Shown piece after piece: positions 32,882-45,800 of a DNA stretch of 64,000 nt; positions within the stretch are counted from its first letter, which is position 1; each line of letters starts with the position of its first letter. This DNA comes from Plasmodium malariae (Eukaryota; Apicomplexa; Aconoidasida; Haemosporida; Plasmodiidae): NCBI RefSeq assembly GCF_900090045.1, contig NC_041784.1, positions 1,247,501-1,311,500 of the forward strand. The letters are read 5' to 3'. The notes under the pieces are model-generated. The model was not told the DNA's origin. It saw nothing but the letters and a program-made list of their open reading frames with translations, and did not search any database. The position numbers were made by a program, and so were the translations under genes.

Positions 32882-35397
32882 TATATATATACATGTGAGA
32901 GTACATACTCGCGCACGTATGCGCCTATGTATTGAGCTTCCCCCTTTTTATTTTATTTCATAGTTTTTACCTCATTCGTTTCAGTTATGAAGGGTTCTTT
33001 TAATAACTTTGCATAATTTGCATTAATATGAGAGAATGAATTTCGATCAAAGAATATCTTCAGAACGAATACAATCAAAAATAGGGAAAAAATGAACATA
33101 TTTGAAATTTTTAGAATGTCTATTCTTATACTTTTTTCCACGTCTTCGTAATGCTCTAAATTATCGTAATTATCCACATTTTCGTAATTTTCCTCATTAT
33201 CATTATTCCCTACATCGCCATAGTTGCCATCCTTTTTGTCATTCTTTTCTTCTCCTAATTCTATTGATGCCTATAAATGTGGGTATACATTTTTTTAACG
33301 CTATTAGAGCGTGTCACTTATTGTACTATTGAGCTTTTTCATTTTACTAATTTTTTTTTATCATTTTCATTTATTTCGTTTTATTTTCCTTTTCTTCTTT
33401 TACAATTTTTTTATCCTCCCTCAAGAGAAAGAAATACTTCTTTGGTTTGGCCCACAGGGGGTTATTTAGCGGTTTAAAATCTATAGAAAATAAAAAAAAA
33501 AAAAAAAATAAAAATTGTTCGCCCATTCATATATGTTAAGTAAACATAGCAGTAGTAGAAGCAATATCAGATTAGGTATAGACAAGTTATTTTCTTCTAA
33601 ATGCATATTTTTCTAGAGTATTTATTACTAAAAAGGTCACTGTAACTATATATAACTAAAAATATTGTAGCTGTGGATACGATAATAATCATCGGTATAA
33701 AGAAGAAGTTAAAAATTAATACAAAAAGGAAATTGTAAATGAATTCATTTTTATATTTCGAAGAGTCTGAAAAGGTGTATACTGAATTAAAGTAGCTGTT
33801 AAAATTTTCATCATCTGCAAGGAGAAAAGAAGAAATGGGTAATAGGGGGAGTGCACATTGGAAAAAATTAAGAAATTACGCATATGGATATGCATATGTA
33901 TATACACATATATTCATATATATGTATATATATATGAGAATGCATCCATGTGTACGAAGATTTTGCTCATCTATTTAGGCCCATTTATCCCCTTACTTGA
34001 AAAGTAGTTAATAATTATGAAAAGTAAAAAACTAAGAAGAAATGCTAAAAGTACACAGTTGTATTGGATTGTTTGCTTTATTATTTTTATTGGAATAATA
34101 AACAATGTACAAAGTTTTGAAGACGCTTTAAGTACATTTAGGATTAGAAAAAGATAATACAAGTATATTAACAGTTCAAGGGTCTTTTCATGGAAGGAAT
34201 TATATTCTATTGAGTCTACGCAAGAAGGGGGAAAAAAAAAAAAAAAAAATATAAATAAATAAAAGAGAGGAAGTGAAAGTTAAATAACATACATATATGT
34301 ATATATGTATGCTTACATATGTGCAATGCATGCGTGTTGATTTCTTATAGTGTACCTATAAACTGCTGGTAGAGGATGTTTAAATTGATAAGTGCAACTA
34401 TGCTTATCTGAAATATATTTTTTTTTGTCCTAACAATTTAAAAAGGAAAGAAGAAAATAATACGTCTGTAAGGAGCAGTGGCAAAGAGAAATGCCCCCTT
34501 TAGCTATACATTTGCGCATATATTTATTTATTCATGTGTCTATACACTTATTTAGTCATGTAATTATGCACTCATTCATTCTTATATGTGTGTGTTTTTT
34601 AACTCTCTCTTGTATTTTTTGATATTTTATTTTTTATATAGTTTAACTTTTTTTTCTCCCAGTCCCTATATATTACTGTAAATGTGAAGAGGTTGAATAA
34701 AATATATAGTAACCATTCAGTCCAGTAGTAATAATGCGTAACGCTTATACTTGTTTGTTCTTTAAAAATTGCCGAATTAAATAAATGATTAAATGAAATT
34801 ATATAATCTTCAAAAAAAAAAAAAAAATAAAATAAAAAAAAAATAAATAATCGAGGAGATCAATGCGAATCTACATATATTTGCACAGGTATACACAAAT
34901 ACAGGCACAACCACACCTATTCATTAGCCCATGTTCCTATATACATACTCCCCCCGCTCCCTCATATACATGTAGACATATGTGAACGAAGTTGTGTGCA
35001 TATTTTAAGTACGCCTATATGTACCTATATACGTGTTAGCATTTTTATTATAAAATTGTAAGGAATATTTAAGCGGACTTTTCTTCTGAAATCTGGAATA
35101 ATTTATTTTTTCATAATTGCACATGCTATTTATTTTTGATAAATTATTTTGGATTATTCCTATATCGCTAAAAGAGACATATTTATTTTGTAAGGTATAA
35201 GATAATGTTTGATTAAAGCAGTTTATAAATTCATCATTACTATAAGTGTAGTATATACTAATTAATTTTATGTACAAAAATACATGGATGATTAATAAAA
35301 CTATATTTATTATAAAGGAATAGTCGTATTCTTCCTTTTTATTTAATATTTTGTTTTGAATTCTTTCAAGATCTAAAATTTCGCTATCGTTCATCAT
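29300..35397 (-). CDS. Tandem (two-domain) polycystin/TRP-like cation channel, 13 exons
   Basis: Exons: 35397-35025, 34807-34648, 34429-34356, 34215-33997, 33814-33629, 33480-33404, 33270-32971, 32765-32549, 32445-32392, 32163-32045, 31909-31360, 31016-29760, 29394-29300. All are GT-AG and in phase, giving about 1226 residues. The second half has the polycystin layout. A first helix (about 417-437) is followed by an extracellular domain containing LLKEPFITETNE and YCNAYSVLYNFEHNLFVLI (like the PKD2 segment before S2). Helices S2-S5 lie in exon 11. A pore/S6 segment follows (FSKNFLTWVMLYYHIQTSE, then FNKFLFFFFLFYITSIYLFI). The C-terminus is long and coiled. The first half repeats the plan with a shorter extracellular part: S1 24-46, S2 155-172, S3 182-200, S4 217-240, S5 256-275, S6 303-330. 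It should conduct cations in a membrane. The exon 2-3 and exon 11-12 junctions have alternatives. The family call is from residue patterns. Confidence 0.72.
29400..29575. repeat. A-rich AAAAAATAAAAAAAT repeat in the last intron of the channel gene
   Basis: Runs of aaaaaataaaaaa with periodic aaataaaaaca copies fill part of the intron 29395-29759, just upstream of the last exon on the minus strand. As read on the coding strand it is a very long polypyrimidine tract. The frame left open through it gives Phe-rich ORFs that are not coding. Confidence 0.8.
31165..31265. repeat. 18-20-bp repeat in intron 11 of the channel gene
   Basis: About six copies of gaatgtgtgcatatatat lie inside the intron 31017-31359. 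Confidence 0.8.
32210..32315. repeat. 21-bp repeat in intron 9 of the channel gene
   Basis: Four to five copies of aagtaacaaaatgaataaatg lie in the intron 32164-32391. The minus-strand 'LFILLLHLFILLLH' ORF is its translation. Confidence 0.85.
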
Positions 35398-35473
35398 TTT
35401 ACTCACATGCGCACACACACGTATGCTTACATATATTTGCACACACACACACACACAATCACACAGGGAGAGA

Positions 35474-35504
<31 letters not shown>

Positions 35505-36877
35505 AAATATTTTTTTTTTTTTTTTTTTTATAGATCACTGAAAAAGTTACTTAATACATGCACACCCAAACATGCATGTATATATATGTACATATGATTA
35601 TACATATTTGTACATGTATGTTCATATTTGCATATGTTCGTACATATGATTGTACATATTTGTACATGTCTGTTCATATTTGTATATGTTCGTACATATG
35701 ATTGTACATATTTGTACATGTCTGTTCATATTTGTATATGTTCGTACATATGATTGTACATATTTGTACATGTCTGTTCATATTTGTATATGTTCGTACA
35801 TATGATTGTACATATTTGTACATGTCTGTTCATATTTGTATATGTTCGTACATATGATTGTACACATATGTATATGCAGATATTTAGGACTTGAACAACT
35901 GTAAAAACAATTTTAGCCTTAAGCGTTGTTTCACCATGTGTAGGTATAGTGAGACATGAAATGGATGAAAAAATAAAAAAAATGAATAATAATATAGTAA
36001 GATTAGTGTGCTAAAGTTATTCTTATATTTTTTAATATTTTATATATGCACGTGTCAGGTAAGAATATTGAACAGTATAAATATCGATACAACATTAATA
36101 CTTTCAATTGCAATTCTTTTTTATCTTATATCTAAAATGTTGAAAAAGGCCTTTCATTTTTTATGCACATATTTGCATGGTAGACAGGTGGAGCTGCTAA
36201 AAAGAGGAAAAAAAAATAAAAATAAAAATAAAAAAAAAAAAAAAGAAAAAGAAAAAGAAAAAGAAAAGAAAAAAATAAAATAAAATAAAGAATAAAGAAT
36301 AAAATAAAAAATAAAAAATAAAATAAAAAATAAAAAATAAAATAAAAAATAAAAAGATAAAAATATAAAAAAATATATACACTAATACACTAATATATTA
36401 ATACGAAAATATATGAATACTCTAATATATAAATACATGATGACATTAATCCATTAATACATGGATACATAAATACATGAATGCATAATTAGTTTTATAC
36501 ATGTGTAAATATGTGTATGTACCCTCGTGCATAAAAATATGAACGGGCAAGGAAAAAATTCAACTGAAAAACAATTTTGCAGAAGGGCGTTATAGTAACA
36601 TATGGACTTTAAACTTTTTGTAAATCATTTTGTTGTATATGCAAGGTAAGGGAAAGAAGAATAACAATTTGTCATCTGAAAAGAGTTAAAAAGCAAGTAG
36701 AGAAAAAAAAAAAAAAAAATCAATAAAATGTAGAGAAAAGTGAATGAGGAAAATATTTTTACTGAAAGTTGTACGACTATATACAGTGCCTCATGTTACG
36801 TTTAAAAAAATGTGCTACTGCAGTGGTAACTGCTACGACTGCTGCAACGACGCACATGCATAATTATTTGCGCAGCT
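35398..36877. other. Intergenic region: channel promoter side and dynein 3' flank
   Basis: It contains the 52-bp repeat array (35580-35870), a poly(A)/poly(T) pair (35475-35532), an A-rich AAAATAAAAAAT repeat (36210-36375) and poly(A) near 36700-36720. A perfect-looking donor (CAG|GTAAGA) on the plus strand at about 36057-36064 has no supported exon attached. No gene called. Confidence 0.55.
35580..35870. repeat. 52-bp tandem array upstream of the channel gene
   Basis: About five copies of a 52-bp unit starting tgtacatatttgtacatgtc and containing gttcgtacatatgat. Each unit is rich in GTAC palindromes. It lies about 190-470 bp upstream of the predicted channel start codon. Confidence 0.9.
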
Positions 36878-39800
36878 TTATTCTGTTCTTCTTATTTTTA
36901 AATAAGCAAAATGTACACGCAAGCGAGTTGCATATGAAAGAAATAAAAAGGTGTAATTTGGGGAAGGAGGGCATTTAGCAGGGAACACGCGATATGCTTA
37001 AATATGCTCGACATGCATGTATATATAGACATATACGTATATATATATATTTTTTTTTTTTCCGTTTTTACTTTTTTTCGTGGACGGATTAAAACGCATA
37101 ACAGGGCAGTAGTAAGCAAAATCGTTGTTATCAATTTGGTCCAAATTTGTAAAGATATCATAGAAGGAATCTAAATTTTTTGGTTGTTCAGTTGACTCAT
37201 TCATGACATTTTTACTATTTTCATCATAATGGTCCAGTTTTGCATTTTCCAAATGTTCATTATTTTCACATATCCTATTTTTTTTGTTTTTCTTTATTTT
37301 TATCACTATATATGGAGAGTCATAGTAAAAGCTCTCTTCTCTTTCCCTCATATGCTCTTTGTAGTTATTCGAGCAATACATTCCTTTGCTTTCGTTGTGG
37401 TTACCACTATCGTTGTTGATGTTGTTGTTGTTGTTGTTTCCGCTGTTCTTGTTATCACCTTCTTTGTTCTCTTTTGTACAGTCATTTTGTGCGTGATCAC
37501 TTGGTACATCGTCATTTTCGCTAGTTCCTTCGTAAAGAACTTCCATATTTTCGTCTTTTTTATTTTCTTCATTACATACATTAAAATATATGTTGTTCTT
37601 TTTATGAATTCTTTTATGCGCAAAATTACGAGAGCTTTTCACGTATTTGCTTTTGTATATTTTTATAGGTTCTATCCATGTGCCTTCTTCATTTCTAAAA
37701 TGAAAAAACGAAATAAGGATAATCGGTTTGGGCACGTGGCTAGAGGGGTCTGCATGCAGGGGCCAGTCAGTGCTTCTTGTGTACGCACACATATATATAT
37801 GCAGATATACATGCATATAAACATATGAACAGATATGTATGCACGCATAAATAAGCGCTTGCACACGGTTGTAATAACCACTTGTGGACTTATTTCGTTC
37901 TCATCGTTCCTTTTTATTCTCCTTACTCTTTAAATTTTTCCGAGTACTTGAAGGAAATATTTAAATTGTTAACACGAACGTTCATGTTAGTTGCATATGT
38001 AAAATAAAGGGAGTAAAAAAATAACAAAGGATTTCTAAACATGGAAATATTGTAAATATTTTTTTTTCCCTTCTGTTCTTTGTTTATAATGTCTTTCAAA
38101 TAGATTAATTTTTCTTTTATATTTGCAAAAAATAGGGTCAAATTTTTTTCGCCATTTGCTAGATATTCCCATTTTCTTGGTACCTTAAGAAGGGGAGGAA
38201 AAACACATGCGCATGGATCTATATAAATATATGCACATAAATATAATATATATATATATATATACATACATACATACACAAGGGCGCATAATTTTACGCC
38301 TGTGTGTTTCCCCATTCGAATTAGCAAAAAAAAAAAAATATTCGTGTGAGACTCACTTTATAGGACAGTAGATCATTTTCCATGTTTGAATAAAAATTAC
38401 TCAGAGCCTTATCGGATTGTACGAGTTTTATAAAATATTGAGTGTCCCTCTTCATTTCGTTAACACAACACACCAATGTATTGTACTCCTCCGTTAAATA
38501 CTTTACTGCAAAATGTATATTCAAACAGGAAAAATGAGTAAGTGAAGAAAATGGTAATACGTGGGGATATATATGCTGAGCAGTCGAACGGGCCCACATA
38601 TGTATATACATGCATGAATACATATATACATATGTATGCTTATATCTGCTTATGTGCACAGTTATGAGTATAGGCAATGCCCTACGAAAAGATTATCTAA
38701 ATACGCACATTTGGATGTAGCATTAACAGCGGGTTTTATAAAAGAACAGGAAGCGAAGTCATCGAAGGAGAGCAAAATTAACTTGAGTATACTTAATTTT
38801 TCATATCCATTAACAATTGAATATTTCGAAAGAAACACATGGTGCATTAATTTTATGTTATAACCCATTTGATATATATGAGCGACTTTGTTCTGTTGTA
38901 ACATTTTAAGCATTAAATGAAAATTTTCTTGTATATATTCAGCTAGCTGTTTTATTGTCGAGATATTGCTAGGTATTTTTAATATATTATTCATATTTGA
39001 TATGGCATTTTTATTTATCTTGTTTGAAAAGAAATTACTTAAAAATAAGAAAAACATATTCTTAGTTAACACCCATTTGGAGGGAAAGATCAGTTCCAAG
39101 AACGTTGACAGATAGCTAAGAAAGAAGTCGTTGTATCGTTCTTCCATTTTTTGCTCCTTTGTTTCCTTTTTAGCCCTCTCGGTGGTATGCTCCGTAGTCC
39201 TATCCGTAGTCTGTTCCATTGTATGCCCCGTTATATGCCCCTTTGGATTGTCGCTAACAACCTCACCTTCTACTTCACCCCTGTGTGCGTCTTTCCCATT
39301 CAACACATCGCATGTGTTGTAGAACGTTTCAACTAAGTAAGTCATGTCGTTAATCAGATCAAATTCTAAACTCACATTATCTAAGTGCATTTGTTCATTT
39401 ATGAGGACGAAAAAAAGAAGAGAGAAGAAGATGCACCTCGAGTGGGTTTCACTATCACCTCGATCATCATCACTATGATTGTTTCCGCAGCTGTTAATGC
39501 AGCTGCTGTCGTCATTGTTGCTGCTGCTTCTTCTATGCACATCAGGCGTATGTTTATGTGTGCGACCAACCTTATCACATTTGCTCTTGTCGCCTTGCTG
39601 CCCCCATCCAAACGAATCAATAGCATAGTACAAAAAGGTCAAGTAGTCACGTGAGTGTAAGCTGAAGTCCATATTAACCCTAACAGAGTTTCTTATCAGA
39701 TAAGGAGTCATTACATTAATATTGAAGTAGAATACTACAAATATTTTATATATATTATTTTTTATGAAATTTTCTAATTTATTACTTTCTTCTTCATTTT

Positions 39801-42800
39801 TAATATCTAATACGATTATATCAGTTAATTTTGCCTGAACAGTGTTCATGTTTTTTATGTCGAGAAAAAGGACATTGTTGTTACTGAGCAGTACTTTTGA
39901 CAGTATAAAACTGTACTGATTCTTTTCTAAAAGGATAATTATTTTACTTTTTTCTTTTAAAATGGTATTAAAGTAGCTGTAATTATTAATTTGGTCAAGT
40001 ACAGGAAGACAATTTTTATACGGGGAAATTTCCACTAAATTTTCTGTGCTCTCTTCTACCAAAATATCCACGCTCTTTTCTGCCAAATTTTCTATCAGTT
40101 TTTCTCCGTATAACTGTGGGACTGGGTGAAACACACCTGGCGCTTCTCCCACTTTGTAGATGGCACCATTAATGTTTGCATTTATAAAATTATACAAATT
40201 GCAGTATATGTTGTTCTTACTGATGCATATACTGCTTCCTAACTTTAAAGATACGTAATTTATAATAGAAATGTGTAGATAATTTCTTCTTACAATTTTG
40301 TCTACTACTATTTTGTAAAAATACATTGAAGGGTTCCTTAACTCTTTTAGGGGAATGTCATTTTTACTATTAATTTCACAGAATTCATCTTTCTCTTTTA
40401 TTATATAAGCATTCCATTGCATTTGATTTTCCTTTATATTTTGTAACAGCTTTTTAAAAATTTTTTTTTTGCAATTTTTTAATTCAATTAATTTGTCTAA
40501 GTAGTACATTATGGATTCTTTCTTTTCTCTCTGTGCTCCTTTTTGTAATTTTTCTATTTCATCATCTTCAATGCTATCAGAATATTTACATGATAACAGG
40601 TCAGACTCATCGCTACCTTCTGATGACTCTTCATAGAATAATTTTTTTAATTTTCTTTTCTTTATATAAAGTAATTTATCTGATTCTTCTAGGTTCAGTA
40701 TCAGTTCTTTTATTCTGTGTTCTTGCTTACTATGTAGTATTGCATCTTGGGTTCCCATCCTTGTGTTCCCCTCCCTCAGGTAAGTCCCCCTGCCACAACT
40801 ATTATTGTCATTGTCATTACCGTCATTACCACTGCTACAAATACGATTACTATTAATTCTATCGTTACTATTAATTCTATCGTTACTATTAATTCTATCG
40901 TTACTATTAATTCTATCGTTACTACTAAAACTATCGTTGCTTCTAATATTACCATTACTACTTGTGTTATTGTTGCTTCTACCTCTGATTGTACCTCCGC
41001 TTCTTCCGTTCTTTCCCTTCTCAAACTGGGAGCTCTCCTCTTCTCTGTCTAGTTCATAAACCATTAATCCAAAGTGCTCATCACAAGTACTGTCATTCGT
41101 TAGGGTAGAAAAACTATCATATATTTCATTGAACTCATCGTATTCACTTAACAACTTACCACATTCACTTAATTCACCACAACAGTACTCCTGCGTTTTA
41201 GTCTCATAATTATTCCCTTGCAAAATGGTTTTTCCCCCTTCGAGCCTCTTCTCGTGAGAGGTACACTTTTGGTGTTGAAAAGGAGAAAACTGATTTGAAT
41301 TTTTTTCTGAACAGGGATCATATGCTTTTTTTCCATAAGGACTATAACTTCCCTTAATTGAGATCAAATTTTTTTTTTCCGCATATACACTGTCATGTTT
41401 AATATGCCCTTCCTTTTGTAACCTTGTTTGTGCTTCTACTTTTTCTTTATTATGGACAATATCTTGAATCACTCTTCTCTCACTATGCTTATTGTAATTT
41501 CTAAAAAATAAAAATATGTCCTTCCATTTTATGCATTTGTAGAAAAATACATCCAAATATATACTCAGGACAAAATTTAAAACTAATATATGTTTGCTGT
41601 CAATAAATGATATGATATGAAAGTAAAAAAAATTCAAAATATCCTTTTCATTATTCTCCTTTTCCATACAAAATTGATAAAAAAATGACTTAACAATTTT
41701 TAAGTAATGCCACTTAGGGATAGTATAATTTTTTTTAAATATTTTTATCGTTTGAGTTAGTAAGAAGAATACATATAATAAGATAAATTTATTCTTCTTG
41801 CTTGACCCGTTCCAGTTTCTCAATGCCTCTTCATTTTTTTTCCTTTCCATATATCTCTCTTTTTGCTTAATTAGTTCTTCTTTCGCTTCTTGTTCGTTCA
41901 GCTTTTTATTCAAAAGGGCATTTGCTGTGTTCATGACCTACGGTTAGAGTAAGGAGGATGCACAGGTGAATCAGGTTACAAGAAAATAGGTGGACATGTA
42001 AAGCGGGGATGAAATGGATTGATAGGCAGGTAAAGCGGTTAACAAATGGATAGTAGAACATGTAAAGGTTTATGCTCCTCTTTCCACTGATGCACTGGCA
42101 TAATTCATCTGTCGTACCTTTTGCTCGTATATTTCTTTCTCAAGAACAGGAAAGGAACAATCCATATTTATTTTTTTCACTTTAGTATAGTAATAGAAGA
42201 ATAAATTAAGAATATTCTTTCTTTTATATTCACAAAAGAGCACATGATAGTTATGTGGTATATTGTCAAAGTTAATCTGTTTATAGCTGCTTATAAAAAT
42301 ATATATAGCACTCTTACAGCAGTGGACATAACTTTCATTTAATATACTATAAGTCTTCTCATCTATTCCTTTAAAGATAAAGTAGTAATTATTATCTGCG
42401 TAGTATTTTAGGTTATTCAAAAATGTTGATGTTAAGTCTTCCTCATTAATATTATTATCTTCATTTTCCTGTGTGGTATTCTTAGTATTATGTGTTAAGT
42501 TGCTATAGCAAGAAGGGTACATGCTACACATCATTCCATTTTTAACATAGACATAGTTTTTCTTCTCTTGCTTTACTTTTTTGAAAAAATATTTTTTCAA
42601 TTGATAAAACGGATCGACACATATAATTATTTTGTCATTTGTAGTGTCTAGTATATGACAATTAAACATGACCATGCTATCATTGCAGAGTTTAAGTTGC
42701 TCGTACTCCTTTACAAAGGATGTGTTAAGGAAGCCTTCAAAATTTAGTGCGCGCTTGAGATCCTCCTTGGCAGCATCTTGCGCACTATGCGATTGGTCCG

Positions 42801-45800
42801 ACAAGTCATATTCGTCGTAGTCGTCATACTCGTCATATTCGTCATACTCGTCATACTCGTCATATTCGTCATATTCATCCGATTTGTCATATTCATCCGA
42901 TTTGTCATATTCATCCGATTTGTCATGTTCGTCCGGTTTGTCATGTTCGTCCGGTTTGTCATGTTCGTCTGGTTTGTCATGTTCGTCTGGTTTGTCATGT
43001 TCTTCCGATTTGCGGGATGTACTTCCCTCTATGCTTCCTTCAACGGAACTGTATGCCGTTTGACCAACTCTTTTCCCCTCAACATCACACCAGTTTTTAT
43101 ATTTATATTTTTCCAAAATTAATAATTTTAAAAATTTGACTCGTTCCTTGCGATCAAAAGAAGAACAGTAACAGAACAGAATAGACTTAAAGAGAAGAAT
43201 TTTTTTTTTCCTCTTTATCTCTTCTTTGACATCTTCGCGGATTGAGAGTAGCTCCTCCTACGAATAGTATCGAGCGAGAAAAAAAAAAAAAAAAAATTAA
43301 TTGAATTGATTAACTGGTTGATTGACTGATTTGGTTGACTGATTTGGTTGATAGGCTGCCTGATTGATCGAAATAAAGGGCGAACCCTGCTTATCACGTG
43401 TATTGATGGAACGAAACGTTAAACGTGCTCGAGGTGCAAGGTATATGGTGCATGGTACACTTGCTCTATTCGTTTTTTACGGACATACACGTACACAAAT
43501 CTGTAATTTTGCTTTCTTTTTTTTCGTTTTGCACTTTTTCTTTTTCGTTTTGCACTTTTTCTTTTTCGTTTTGCTTTTTTTCTTTTTCGTTTTTCTTTTT
43601 TTCTTTTTTTCTTTTTTGTCAAACCGCAAACATGGCGAGGACGTCGGAGGGCAAAGCGCTTGTGCGCATAGCTTTTATTTTTTCTTTTAGAGAAACAATT
43701 CCTGTTTTTAGTTCTTTTATCTTCTGTAATTGATCATTTAGTGTTTGTTTCTTTTTAGCATAATCATTAATAGCAGTTATGAAGTTGTGTATTATGCGAA
43801 TAAACTTGTACTTTAGAAATTTGTACACGTTTGCCATGTTCTCGTATTTTAATACAAGGTTTTTATTAACAGCAGCTTCGTTAATATTTTGGACTTTTTT
43901 TAAAAAGTAGCTATATGTGAATGTATTTTTTATGAAATGCTTATCGTTCTTTTTGTTTATATATAAATATAAAATTTTAAGAAATCCTATGTAGTTGTCT
44001 TTATTACTAAATTTAAAGTATTCAAAATCTTCTTTTGTGATATTTTTTAAATTATTTTTTGCCTTAAGTATATTTATTTTATATTCTATTAACTGACGTT
44101 TTACGCAATTTGTTAATCTCTTCAGTTGAATATTTGCCTTTTTCAAGTCACTGACTTCTTTTTTTCCTGTCTTGTTCAGGTTAAATAATTTTGCTAACAA
44201 CTTTTTGCACTCATCTTTTTTGATATATAGAAACTTATTCAGTTCTTCTTCCACAAACATGTGGTACATGTCATATGCATGCTTAGCTAATGCTGAGATA
44301 CATTCACCACTGTATACTTTTCCTTTTGTTTTATCTGTTTCTTCGTTAGGATAAGCTTCATCTGTACATGTTTTCTTTCTCTTTTTCTTTAGGACAATAT
44401 TATTTAAGTTATGTACAAGGTTACAAATAAATAGGAATTCCCGTTTGTTCCTACACACAGATGAAGAAAGGCTTTTTGTTTTCTTTTTTTTGTTTTTTTT
44501 GTTTACCTCTTCTTTATGTAAAGGAATAGAGAGAAAAGAATAAGTTAGTCTATTGCGCACATAATTATAAAGAGGAATAGAAATGTTAAATGAAAATATA
44601 TCACTCTGTTCAAATTTGTATAAATTTAAATATGCTATATAACAACTTTTAAATAAGTAGCTGAACTTTTGGTGATAATTATTATATAAAGAATGAAAGT
44701 CATCCGAAAAAAATAAAAAATGATTCTTGTCTTGTAGTAAAGAAAATATATAATTGTTGAAATTTCCTTCTATGATCAACTCCTTATGCTTTATAATATT
44801 TATTATTTCTAGATAAAAATCGTTAACAAAATTGTCATATAGTCCATCCAAATCACAGTTGTAAAGAACTTGGTCGAAGAAGCCCATATACTCATCAGTG
44901 CTTAACATATGAGAGAGAAAAACATTTTTGCATACTAGGGGAGTTTCCTTTCGGTGCTCCCACTTACTATGATCACTGCCTCTATTAGCGCTTAACAAAC
45001 ATATGGTACGGTTGTATGCCTCCCGTATCTGACTCTTCGTAGTATCCAAATGTTCACTCAAAAAAATAGAAGTGTATGTTTTATAATGACAGTAGATGTC
45101 AATTATTTTTGACAATAACACCTTCTGATGATTAAGAAAAATAATATTAGTTCTTCTTATGATTAGGTACGAATTTATTAAAATAATTATTTGTATTAAA
45201 TCGTTATAGAATATTTCAATGTTTTTCCTTTCAAAAAATATATTCAAATCGCAAATACTTAACCTGTTGCTAGCATCATCACATAGGTTCGTCTTCTTTT
45301 CAAAGGACACAACATTATTACTATTCATGTTTAGAAACAAATCGTTATCATCATAAATCATGTATTTTCTAAAGTGCTTATCAATATTTGTTTTTATTAT
45401 TTCCTCGTACTTTATTCTATCTTTATAATTAATAACGTCATTACAGAATATGCGGAACAGATCCTTTTTAAAAAAAATCAATATATCATTAATACTGTTA
45501 GTGCACTCCTTATCATATAGCAATAAATAATTTATTATATTGTTAATCTTGTTGATATGGAGATAGTATTTACTCTTCTCCTTTGTCTTTACTATTCCCT
45601 CAAATATATTCATAATGCACGTTATAAAACTATTGCACTCGTTTATTACTTCTTCACAAAAATTCTGCAGGAAGAATAGGGGGGGGAAGAAGAGAAGTAT
45701 AAAGAGGTGTCAATGTGTATACACGTGTGGATATACTCCTTAATATATATATATATATATGTATATAGGTAAGTAGGTATATAAATATATGTATACGTAC

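Noticed and set aside
33404..35397. Two separate channel genes instead of one
   Set aside because: No stop, poly(A)-type gap or new start is needed between the halves; exons at 33480-33404 and 33270-32971 join in phase. Kept as the main alternative.
36008..36283. 91-residue plus-strand ORF with a signal-peptide-like start
   Set aside because: Starts at GTG, no ATG, and ends in a poly-Lys low-complexity tail; insufficient support despite a good donor motif inside it.
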